A stretch of DNA of 28,479 nt, taken from the NCBI GenBank assembly GCA_021802025.1, contig JAKABC010000005.1, positions 1-28,479 of the forward strand, in the 5' to 3' direction. The translations under genes were made by a program, and so were the position numbers. The notes beneath the pieces are model-generated. The model did not search any database and was not told the origin of the DNA. It was given only the letters and a program-made list of their open reading frames with translations. Positions 22,596 to 28,479 of this stretch are shown piece after piece. This stretch comes from Actinomycetes bacterium (GTDB lineage: Bacteria > Actinomycetota > Acidimicrobiia > Acidimicrobiales > RAAP-2). Within the stretch, counting starts at the first letter, position 1; every line of letters begins with the position of its first letter.

Positions 22596-23203
22596 TCGAG
22601 GTCGAGGCCGTGGGCGCGCATCGCCGTAACGAGGCGGTCGTGCCCCCGCTCGAGTCCCCAGCACTCCGCGCGCATTCCGACCCGCCGGGCCGCGTCGACG
22701 TTCTCCGCGGTGTCGTCGATGAACAGGACCTCGGTGGCCGGGGCGTCCAGGCGCTCAAGGACGGACTCGAAGAAGCGCGCGCTGGGCTTGGCGTGGCCCA
22801 CCTCGTAGGAGTAGAAGCTGCGCTCGAAGAGGCGGTCGTAACCCAGGGTGGTGCGCATGTAGGCCGAACGGTGCATCTCCTGGTTGGTCGCCAAGTGCAC
22901 CCCGAGGCCCCGGGCGCGCAGCGCACCGACGAGCGCGACGGAGGCGTCGTCGACGCGCAGATCGCACCAGACCTCGTAGAAGAAGCGCTCCGCGGGCACC
23001 GCCACGTCAAAGAGCTCGAGGTGGCGTGCGAGCAGGGGGAGGTAATCGGTCGGTCCCTCGAGGCATGGCCACTCCTCGCGCCACGTGAGGTCGAGGAACT
23101 CCTCAGTCCGTTCGCCGAGGTACGGCCGCACCCGACCACGCCAGCCCCCGGGCAACTCCTGGAGTACGCCGTCGGCGTCGAACAGGACGTGGCCGATCGC
23201 CAT
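22592..23203 (-). CDS. HAD-superfamily hydrolase
   Basis: 203 residues, all four HAD motifs present: motif I FDADGV (Asp9, Asp11), motif II HLATNQ (Thr106), motif III Lys139 in HAKPS, and motif IV FIDDTAEN (Asp163, Asp164). A helical cap (about 20-85) sits between motifs I and II, as in phosphoglycolate phosphatase-like and epoxide-hydrolase-N-terminal-like members. It probably removes phosphate from a small metabolite; the exact substrate is unknown. TAGCAT six bases before the ATG suggests a leaderless message. It is convergent with the BBE-type oxidase, overlapping by exactly 4 bp at the stop codons. Confidence 0.9.
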   Translation of the reverse strand: MAIGHVLFDADGVLQELPGGWRGRVRPYLGERTEEFLDLTWREEWPCLEGPTDYLPLLARHLELFDVAVPAERFFYEVWCDLRVDDASVALVGALRARGLGVHLATNQEMHRSAYMRTTLGYDRLFERSFYSYEVGHAKPSARFFESVLERLDAPATEVLFIDDTAENVDAARRVGMRAECWGLERGHDRLVTAMRAHGLDLD

Positions 23204-23209
23204 GGCGCG

Positions 23210-23215
23210 ATGCTA
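23210..23215 (-). promoter_or_regulatory. -10 box, leaderless HAD hydrolase gene
   Basis: TAGCAT on the minus strand, six bases, then the ATG at 23203. TTCCGG at 23233-23238 would be a weak -35 box with a 17-bp spacer. Confidence 0.5.
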
Positions 23216-23278
23216 GGAGAGCTCGGGGCTCCCCGGAACCGGGCCGAACCTCCCGGTGGGACCGACGAGGGGCCAAAC

Positions 23279-23311
23279 CTTCACGGAGAGTTCACCCGCG
23301 GTTAACCGAGG
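23279..23311 (+). promoter_or_regulatory. PHO box: three 11-bp direct-repeat units
   Basis: Units CTTCACGGAGA, GTTCACCCGCG and GTTAACCGAGG follow each other without a gap. The middle unit matches the actinobacterial PhoP-binding unit (GTTCAYYYRSG, described in Streptomyces) at every position, and the outer ones at most. It lies 40 bp before the ATG of a phosphate-transporter-like gene, so induction under phosphate starvation by a PhoP-type regulator is likely. Confidence 0.7.
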
Positions 23312-23350
23312 CCACTGCGCGTTTGACGACTCGCCCGCGAGACTCGGGTC

Positions 23351-24781
23351 ATGGACGATCTCTTGAACCCCCTGGACGAGAGCCCTTCTGGCGTCAGCGC
23401 GACCGACTCGCCGGCGGTCGTGCGCTCGGCCATCGACCTTCTCAACGAGGCGCCGACCGGTCGCTTCCACCGTCGTGCCGTCGTGGTCTCGGGGATGGGC
23501 TTTTTCACCGACGCCTACGATCTCTTCGTCATCTCGACCGTCGCGGCACTCGTGAAGACCCAGTGGGGGCTCTCCACGACCCAGACGAGCTGGGTGACCG
23601 GCGCCGCGATCCTGGGGGCGTTCGTCGGGGCGTTCGTCTTCGGACGTCTGGCCGACGTCTTCGGGCGCAAGACGACCTACGTGACCGTCGCGGCGATCAT
23701 GATCGTGGGCGCGCTCGCCTCGGCCGTGGCACCGTCGTTCATCTGGCTGGTGGTGGCGCGCTTCGTCCTCGGGCTGGGCATCGGCGGCGACTATCCGGTG
23801 TCGGCCGTGCTCATGAGCGAGTACTCCAACCGCAAGGACCGGGGCCGGCTGGTGGGCCTGGTCTTCTCGATGCAGGCCCTCGGGCTCATCGTGGGGCCCC
23901 TCGTGGCCCTGGGGCTGCTCTCGGTCGGTCTCGCGGACTCGGTGGTCTGGCGTCTGCTCCTCGGATTGGGCGCCGTGCCCGCGGCAGCCGTGATCTACCT
24001 GCGCGGACGTATGCCCGAGTCGCCTCGTTTCGTCCACCACGTCAAGGGTGACCACGAGGCCGCGGCCCGGTCGCTCGTCGACTTCGCCCAGGGTGAGATC
24101 GTGGCCGACGGACCCGTCGCCGCGACGACGAGCTCCCGGGTGACCTGGCGTCAGTTCATGTCGAGCACCAAGAGCTGGAAGCTCATCCTCGGCACCGCGG
24201 GCGCCTGGTTCCTCTTCGACTACGCCTACTACGGCAACACCCTCTCGCTGCCGGTCATCCTGGCCCGGGTCGCCCCGACCGGGACGCTCAAGGTCAACCT
24301 TCTCTGGTCGCTCGCGATGTTCGTCGTCTTCGCGGTACCGGGCTACCTCGTCGCGGTGGCGCGCATGGACCGGGTGGGGCACCGCCGGCTGCAGTACATC
24401 GGTTTCGCGGTGATGGTGGCGTGCTTCGCGGTCCTGGCGGCCGTTCCCGTGCTGACCACCGCGATCGTGCCCTTCGTGCTCATCTTCGGGGTCAGCTACT
24501 TCTTCGTCGAGTTCGGGCCCAACACGACGACGTTCGTCCTCCCCTCGGAGGTCTTCCCGGTGAGCCAGCGCACCACCGGCCACGGCATGGCGGCGGGGAT
24601 CGGCAAGCTCGGAGCCTTCGTCGGGGTCTTCATGGTGCCGTCGCTCGACTCGAGCCTTGGGCTGCGCGGGATGCTGGCCGTCGCGGCCGGGGCGGCGACG
24701 CTGGGCTTCGCGATCACCCGACTGCTGCCCGAGACCAAGGGCCGCACGCTCGAGGAGATCGCCGGGGACTCCGCGGCGTAG
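23351..24781 (+). CDS. phosphate:H+ symporter-like MFS transporter
   Basis: 476 residues with 12 predicted membrane helices and the longer middle loop of the sugar-porter-like MFS. GMGFFTDAYDLF (48-59) is the signature of the PHS (phosphate:H+ symporter) branch typified by Pho84 and plant Pht1, with the key acidic residues Asp54 and Asp57. GRLADVFGRKTTY is the MFS loop 2-3 motif, GIGGDYPVSAVLMSEYSNRKDRGR the helix 4-5 motif, and NTTTFVLPSEVFPVSQRTTGHG the PHS C-half motif. The protein should import inorganic phosphate with protons. Three PHO-box repeats just upstream support this. MDDLLNPLDESPSG is a short cytoplasmic start. The VOC gene follows after only 10 bp but has its own promoter box. 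Confidence 0.92.
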   Translation: MDDLLNPLDESPSGVSATDSPAVVRSAIDLLNEAPTGRFHRRAVVVSGMGFFTDAYDLFVISTVAALVKTQWGLSTTQTSWVTGAAILGAFVGAFVFGRLADVFGRKTTYVTVAAIMIVGALASAVAPSFIWLVVARFVLGLGIGGDYPVSAVLMSEYSNRKDRGRLVGLVFSMQALGLIVGPLVALGLLSVGLADSVVWRLLLGLGAVPAAAVIYLRGRMPESPRFVHHVKGDHEAAARSLVDFAQGEIVADGPVAATTSSRVTWRQFMSSTKSWKLILGTAGAWFLFDYAYYGNTLSLPVILARVAPTGTLKVNLLWSLAMFVVFAVPGYLVAVARMDRVGHRRLQYIGFAVMVACFAVLAAVPVLTTAIVPFVLIFGVSYFFVEFGPNTTTFVLPSEVFPVSQRTTGHGMAAGIGKLGAFVGVFMVPSLDSSLGLRGMLAVAAGAATLGFAITRLLPETKGRTLEEIAGDSAA

Positions 24782-24784
24782 GCT
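24779..24784 (+). promoter_or_regulatory. -10 box, leaderless VOC gene
   Basis: TAGGCT, seven bases, then the ATG at 24792. It overlaps the MFS stop codon. Confidence 0.45.
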
Positions 24785-24791
24785 CAGCCTC

Positions 24792-25172
24792 ATGGGGCTG
24801 CGGGTCCAGAACGTCTCGTTCGACTGCGCGGACCCGGTGACGCTCGCGCGCTTCTGGTCCGAGGCTCTCGGCTGGCGGGTGACCTACGAAGAGGACGAGG
24901 AGGTCGTCCTCGAACCGCCCACGGGATCCCCCGAGGAGGGCGTCGTCCCCGACATCCTCTTCTTGCCGGTGCCCGAGGGCAAAGTCGTGAAGAACCGGGT
25001 GCACCTCGATCTGCGCCCGGCCGACCAGGCGCTTGAGGTGGCCCGACTCGAAGCGCTCGGGGCCCGACGCGTCGACGTCGGCCAGGACGACACGGTCACG
25101 TGGGTCGTGATGGCCGATCCCGAGGGGAACGAGTTCTGCGTGTTGCGCGCGCTGACGTCCCGCGAGACCTAG
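24792..25172 (+). CDS. VOC-family (glyoxalase-like) protein
   Basis: 126 residues forming one vicinal-oxygen-chelate domain made of two beta-alpha-beta-beta-beta repeats. VQNVSFDCADPVTLARFWSEALGW is the first repeat, NRVHLDLRPADQALEVARLEALGARRV begins the second, and WVVMADPEGNEFCVL is the classic closing strand. His-72 region (RVHLDL) and Glu (GNEFCVL) correspond to metal-ligand positions. This is the 'Glyoxalase_6' type, with no known reaction. It lies 10 bp after the phosphate transporter gene but has its own TAGGCT box. The stop overlaps that of the convergent XRE gene by 4 bp. Confidence 0.85.
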   Translation: MGLRVQNVSFDCADPVTLARFWSEALGWRVTYEEDEEVVLEPPTGSPEEGVVPDILFLPVPEGKVVKNRVHLDLRPADQALEVARLEALGARRVDVGQDDTVTWVVMADPEGNEFCVLRALTSRET

Positions 25173-25942
25173 GGGCGAAGGAACTCGAGGTTTACCCAGA
25201 TCGCCTCGACCGGCTCGTCGCCGATGTTGGCGAGGCGGTGGGGACGGCTGGAGTCGAAAGAGATCGAGTCTCCGGCGTGCAGCACGTGGGTGTGAAAGCC
25301 CAGGGTGACCTCGAGGGTTCCCTTCATGACGTAGCCGTACTCAGTGCCCACGTGACGGATGAGCCGCTCGTCGAGCGTCGAACTTCCCCCGACGTCGTAG
25401 CGCACGAACATGAAATCGGTCTTGTCGTGCCGGGCCGTGAGCGACTCCCAGGTCACCCCGGAGTCGAGGACCAGCACCCGGCGCTCTTCGGGGTGCACCA
25501 CGGGGGAGTCGCCGTTCTCGGAGCCGGGCTCGACACTGCGGGCGCCAGTGTCGGTCCCGTCGCGCCACTCGTTGTGCGAGGCGTCGGTGCCCGAGGGGTG
25601 GTCCCGGGGCGGGTCCCCGGCGGCGAACAGCTCGTCGAGGGAGAGGTCGAGGGCGGCGCAGATTGAGTAGAAAGTCGCCACCGACGGTTGGGCCTTGCCA
25701 GTCTCGAGCTGGGAGATGAACGACGCCGAAACGTCGAGATCACGGGCGAACTGGCGCAGGGAGATGCCGAGAGCCTCGCGCCGGGCCCGCAATCGCGCCC
25801 CCACGACGCCCGAGGCGAGGCGGTTCGTCGAGGCGAGAGGGGTGCGAGCGGCGCGCGCGCGCCCGTGTGCGGCGGGGGGCTCGGCGACCACCGGGGCCGG
25901 ACGCGACGGACGCTTTGCGGCGGACCTCTTCGCTGTGGCCAT
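25169..25942 (-). CDS. XRE-family regulator with C-terminal cupin sensor
   Basis: 257 residues from the ATG at 25942, with GGAAGG eight bases upstream. Residues 1-40 are basic and Ala/Pro-rich, probably flexible. Residues about 48-104 are a helix-turn-helix (ARLRARREALGISLRQFARDLDVSASFISQLETGKAQPSVATFYSICAAL). Residues 105-150 are a polar linker, and residues about 178-255 are a cupin (YGYVMKGTLEVTLGFHTHVLHAGDSISFDSSRPHRLANIG). The cupin usually binds the effector of the pathway controlled. It lies 55 bp after the bicupin gene in the same direction, so it is probably the local regulator of the SDR/bicupin/amidohydrolase unit. The inverted repeats at 27620-27636 and 27765-27782 are candidate targets. 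Confidence 0.9.
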   Translation of the reverse strand: MATAKRSAAKRPSRPAPVVAEPPAAHGRARAARTPLASTNRLASGVVGARLRARREALGISLRQFARDLDVSASFISQLETGKAQPSVATFYSICAALDLSLDELFAAGDPPRDHPSGTDASHNEWRDGTDTGARSVEPGSENGDSPVVHPEERRVLVLDSGVTWESLTARHDKTDFMFVRYDVGGSSTLDERLIRHVGTEYGYVMKGTLEVTLGFHTHVLHAGDSISFDSSRPHRLANIGDEPVEAIWVNLEFLRP

Positions 25943-25997
25943 CTTGGAACCTTCCTTGCTTACCCAACGCCGCGACCGCACACACTACCGGCGCTCG

Positions 25998-26897
25998 TCA
26001 CCCCTCGAGCTTGGCGGCGAGGTGCTCCCACTCCCGGCTGAAGCGATACGAGTGGCGCGCTGGTGGTTGGGGCGCCTGAACCTCGATCCAGCGCACGAGG
26101 TCGTCGCCGCGATTCTCGAATCCGTGGTCGGCTCCAACGCCGCACCACAGGACGTCACCGGGGCCAAAGGTAATCTCCTCGCCCTCAACGAGCGCGTGGA
26201 CCCGTCCAAGCACGAAGACGTACGCCTCTTCGAAGGGGTGGTCGTGGGGGTGGGCGATGGCGGTGGGCTGGTAGTCGACCATGAACACGGTGTGAAGTTG
26301 AGCCCCGGTGTTTTGATCGAGGAGCATCTTCACCCCGATGCCGCTGTAGGCAAGCAGTGCGGTGGCCATTGAGGGCGAGACCGTGGGTGCGTTGACGTCC
26401 GAGCCCCCGGCGAGACGCCCCAGGTCCATCGAGGATGGGTCGAATCGCACGGCGTTGCGCGTGCGGGGGTCGCGCATGTCGGGCACTACCGGACCGCGAC
26501 CAGTGAGGACCTCGCCGGTGAAGAACGTGTCGCGACGTCTCCCGTCGTCAATCTCGCCCGGGGCGATGGTCTGTAGCCAACGCGCGGGTCCGTCGACCGC
26601 CGCGACGGCGTAGACCTCGCCGACGGGCAGCACCACGCAGTGGTCGGGACCAAGGTGGGTGACCTGACCGAGCGTGGTCACGGCGAGCGTGCCCGCCAAG
26701 ACGTAGACGCTCGTCTCGTGGGAGTGCACGACGGCGTCGATCGACCCACCGGCGTCGAGGTGACCCACCGAGAGGGTGAGGTGCGCCGAGCCCGTGTCTC
26801 GTCCGACGAGTACCTGGCGCCGGTAGCCCCGGGAGTGGCCGAGGTACGCCGGTGGTGTCGCGGCCCGGCGGTCGTCGATGCTGGTCGAGGCGTACAC
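25998..26897 (-). CDS. bicupin protein, ureidoglycine aminohydrolase-like fold
   Basis: 299 residues with two cupin barrels. The N-terminal one includes VVHSHETSVYVLAGTLAV (57-74). The C-terminal one includes IAHPHDHPFEEAYVFVLGRVHALVEGEEITFGPGDVLWCGVGADHGFEN (about 214-262). Metal-ligand candidates His216, His218 (or His220), Glu224 and His258 are all in the second cupin, so it is probably the active one, while the first keeps only partial ligands. Size and arrangement recall (S)-ureidoglycine aminohydrolase and related bicupins, but I would not assign that reaction. The GTG start, with GAGGAA seven bases upstream, begins 2 bp after the SDR stop, so the two genes are tightly coupled. The XRE regulator follows 55 bp later. 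Confidence 0.82.
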   Translation of the reverse strand: MYASTSIDDRRAATPPAYLGHSRGYRRQVLVGRDTGSAHLTLSVGHLDAGGSIDAVVHSHETSVYVLAGTLAVTTLGQVTHLGPDHCVVLPVGEVYAVAAVDGPARWLQTIAPGEIDDGRRRDTFFTGEVLTGRGPVVPDMRDPRTRNAVRFDPSSMDLGRLAGGSDVNAPTVSPSMATALLAYSGIGVKMLLDQNTGAQLHTVFMVDYQPTAIAHPHDHPFEEAYVFVLGRVHALVEGEEITFGPGDVLWCGVGADHGFENRGDDLVRWIEVQAPQPPARHSYRFSREWEHLAAKLEG

Positions 26898-26899
26898 GG

Positions 26900-27604
26900 C
26901 TACTTCCTCAGCCACCCGCCGTCGACGGCCAGGTTCACCCCGTTCACCCCCTGGTTGTCGAGGAGGAACTCGACCGCGTGGACAATCTCGCCCATCGTGA
27001 CGAGACGGCCGAGCGGTGTTCGGCTCACAATCGCGGAGTTGTCCTTGTCCTCCCAGTACGGACTGTCTCCCACGATGCCGGGATGAATGGCGTTGATGCG
27101 CACCGGTGCCAGTTCGCACGACAGCGAGTGCACCATTCCCACCACGCCGCCGTTGACGGTCGACACCGTGGTCGAACCGGGGTACGGGCGTTCCAGGGCG
27201 AGCCCGCCGAAGAGCACGACCGACGCCTCGGGCCCAAAGCGGCCGAGGCACTGATGGATGGCCTCGGTGTAGCCCACCAGCTTCAGGGTGACCAGGCGGA
27301 GAGCGCGCTCGACCGAGTAGTCCTTGATGGAGTTGGCGTCGCGCTCGATTGCCCCAATCACGAGATCGTCGACCCGGGGGACCACGGCGAGCGCCGCGCC
27401 GAGAGACGCCGGATCGGCGAGGTCTAGCGCGAGCGGGTGGGTGTCCCCTCCGACCTCCGCGATTACGCGCTCGGCGCTCTCCATCGAACGTCCCGAGAGG
27501 TACACCGTCGATCCCTGGGCGACGAGCGACTTCACGAGTTCCTTGCCGATTCCCTGGGTACCCCCCAGCACGACGGCGACGCGTCCCGACCTGTCTCTGG
27601 CCAT
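26900..27604 (-). CDS. SDR-fold protein with altered catalytic residues
   Basis: 234 residues. GGTQGIGK (14-21) is the Rossmann nucleotide loop and GRSMES follows strand 2, suggesting NADP(H). LALDLADPASLGAAL and LVIGAIE replace the usual D(V/L)T and NAG segments. The catalytic YxxxK is absent. The aligned region reads PGSTTVSTVNGGVVGMVHSLSCEL, so Tyr and Lys are replaced and the Ser position is LFGGLALE. The closing segment, GVNLAVDGGWLRK, is standard. A non-catalytic or unusual reaction is therefore possible. Start at the ATG 27604 has GGGGGGT upstream. It is the first gene of a leftward operon with a bicupin and an XRE regulator. Confidence 0.85.
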   Translation of the reverse strand: MARDRSGRVAVVLGGTQGIGKELVKSLVAQGSTVYLSGRSMESAERVIAEVGGDTHPLALDLADPASLGAALAVVPRVDDLVIGAIERDANSIKDYSVERALRLVTLKLVGYTEAIHQCLGRFGPEASVVLFGGLALERPYPGSTTVSTVNGGVVGMVHSLSCELAPVRINAIHPGIVGDSPYWEDKDNSAIVSRTPLGRLVTMGEIVHAVEFLLDNQGVNGVNLAVDGGWLRK

Positions 27605-27619
27605 CCGAAACCCCCCAAC

Positions 27620-27636
27620 GTTCAGTGGAAATGAAC
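27620..27636. promoter_or_regulatory. dyad operator candidate before SDR operon
   Basis: GTTCA, seven bases, TGAAC. It overlaps the expected transcription start of the SDR gene, just after its TATGTT box. The neighbouring XRE-cupin regulator is the natural candidate to bind it. Confidence 0.45.
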
Positions 27637-27639
27637 ATA
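27634..27639 (-). promoter_or_regulatory. -10 box of SDR/bicupin/XRE operon
   Basis: TATGTT on the minus strand, with an untranslated leader of about 23 bases. The -35 region is not obvious. Confidence 0.45.
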
Positions 27640-27759
27640 CTGCACCGAGAAGGCCCCTCGCGAGGGTCACTTCAGGGCCCAACGACCCGGTCCCGTCCGA
27701 CGGAAACTCCCGTGGCGCGTTGGCGGTGCCCGCACCGGGGCCGTTCCGTACAGTCCTCA

Positions 27760-27787
27760 TTGACACCACTTAACACGGTGGTACGCT
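27760..27787 (+). promoter_or_regulatory. strong promoter of the amidohydrolase gene
   Basis: TTGACA (27760-27765), 16 bp, TACGCT (27782-27787). This is the best -35 box in the window. An inverted repeat, ACCAC/GTGGT with an 8-bp centre (27765-27782), fills the spacer, so a repressor bound there would block the promoter. Confidence 0.6.
27765..27782. promoter_or_regulatory. dyad within amidohydrolase promoter spacer
   Basis: ACCAC, eight bases, GTGGT, lying between the -35 and -10 boxes. It differs in sequence from the GTTCA/TGAAC dyad of the divergent operon, so two regulators or two sites of different affinity are possible. Confidence 0.4.
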
Positions 27788-27818
27788 GCGCGCCACACCA
27801 CTCGTGGGGGGAGGGGAC

Positions 27819-28479
27819 GTGACTGGTCTGGTCAATTCTCGTGGGGAGTCGCTCGAGCACGGGCGCCCCGTCGTCATTCGCAACGCCACCGTCGTAACCA
27901 TGGATCCCCAGCACCGGATCCTCGCCGACAGCGACGTCGTGGTGGTCGACGGGGTGATTGCGGGGGTGGGACCGGCGCTCGAGGCACCGACGGGCGCTCT
28001 CGAGGTCGACGGTGCGAACGGTATCGTGATGCCAGGAATGGTCGACACGCACCGCCACATGTGGCAAACGGCCATGCGGGGCTACGGCGCGGACTGGACC
28101 CTCTCGCAGTACTTCGTCTGGTACTACCTCGAGCACGGACGGAACTTCCGGCCCCAGGACATCTACGCCGGCAACCTGCTCAGTGCCCTCGAGGCCCTCG
28201 ACGCGGGAGTCACGACGTCGGTCGACTGGTCCCACGGGCTCCAGACCGTCGAGCACGCCGACGCCGCGGTGGACGCCCTTGAGGCGACGCCCGGTCGGTT
28301 CGTCCTCGCCTACGGCAACATCCAGCAGGGTCCGTGGGAGTGGACGGCCAGTCCGGAGTTCCGCCGATTCTTCACCCGTCGTTTCGACGGCAAAGGGGAC
28401 ATGCTGGGCTTCCAGATCGCCTTCGACGTCACGGGGGACCCCGAGTTCCCCGAGCGGGCCGCCTTCGCGGAGATCGGAA
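27819..28479 (+). CDS. amidohydrolase (TRZ/ATZ-like), cut by window end
   Basis: The first 220 residues of an amidohydrolase-superfamily enzyme; the gene runs off the end. Residues 17-75 form the small N-terminal beta domain (VVIRNATVVTMDPQHRILADSDVVVVDGVIAGVG). MPGMVDTHRHMWQTAMRG (71-88) holds the first metal ligands, His78 and His80. ALEALDAGVTTSVDWSH is the next conserved strand-helix. The pattern resembles the cytosine/guanine deaminase and chlorohydrolase (TrzN/AtzA) branch, which acts on nitrogen heterocycles. The later metal ligands (His, His, Asp) lie outside the window. The GTG start has GAGGGG just before it and follows a strong promoter. It is divergent from the SDR/bicupin/XRE operon, sharing a regulatory region. 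Confidence 0.9.
   Translation, partial: MTGLVNSRGESLEHGRPVVIRNATVVTMDPQHRILADSDVVVVDGVIAGVGPALEAPTGALEVDGANGIVMPGMVDTHRHMWQTAMRGYGADWTLSQYFVWYYLEHGRNFRPQDIYAGNLLSALEALDAGVTTSVDWSHGLQTVEHADAAVDALEATPGRFVLAYGNIQQGPWEWTASPEFRRFFTRRFDGKGDMLGFQIAFDVTGDPEFPERAAFAEIG

Overview
The window is GC-rich DNA (roughly 70% by eye), densely packed, with many GTG starts, short intergenic gaps and frequent TAnnnT boxes six or seven bases before start codons. Several secreted or anchored proteins carry long Thr/Pro/Ser tracts. Together with F420/LLM-type, NatAB-type and BBE-type genes this suggests an actinobacterium, and the Thr-rich exported proteins fit the class Acidimicrobiia best. That placement is inference; there is no rRNA or marker gene here. 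I see no phage, transposase, CRISPR array or classical defence locus.

Layout. 1-352 (-): small secreted protein with a 5'-UTR hairpin. 353-1428: no convincing gene. 1429-2831: an ArsR-type repressor and SRPBCC protein (-), divergent from a clpP-like protease gene (+), with two matching operators in the shared promoter region. 2870-4327 (+): pentapeptide-repeat lipoprotein and LLM flavin oxidoreductase. 4324-6517: divergent cell-wall pair, L,D-transpeptidase (-) and D,D-carboxypeptidase (+), followed by a DnaQ-like exonuclease and tRNA-Val(GAC). 7339-7755: a lower-GC spacer. 7756-8874 (+): cystathionine gamma-lyase/synthase family enzyme.

9086-11851 (-): a three-gene flavin redox operon: ferric-reductase-like membrane flavohaem protein, exported FMN-binding protein, and ApbE flavin transferase. 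12124-12891 (+): SAM methyltransferase behind a 5'-UTR with competing hairpins. 12908-16523: anchored alpha/beta hydrolase (-), GNAT acetyltransferase (+, possibly with a short leader peptide) and a large anchored SGNH/GDSL hydrolase (-). 16732-19792 (-): b-type-cytochrome-like membrane protein, ABC ATPase and NatB-like permease. 19943-22595 (+): secreted phosphodiester glycosidase-family protein and Tat-exported BBE-type FAD oxidase. 22592-23203 (-): HAD hydrolase. 23351-24781 (+): phosphate:H+ symporter-like MFS protein preceded by three 11-bp PHO-box units. 24792-25172 (+): VOC-fold protein.

25169-27604 (-): a probable operon of SDR-fold protein, bicupin and XRE-cupin regulator, divergent from an amidohydrolase (27819 to the window end, cut off) across a promoter region with two inverted repeats. 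This looks like a small regulated catabolic unit, substrate unknown. Best leads for novelty: the ArsR/SRPBCC-clpP switch, the flavin redox operon, the SDR/bicupin/amidohydrolase unit, the methyltransferase leader, and the recurring leaderless-promoter and 4-bp convergent-stop patterns.
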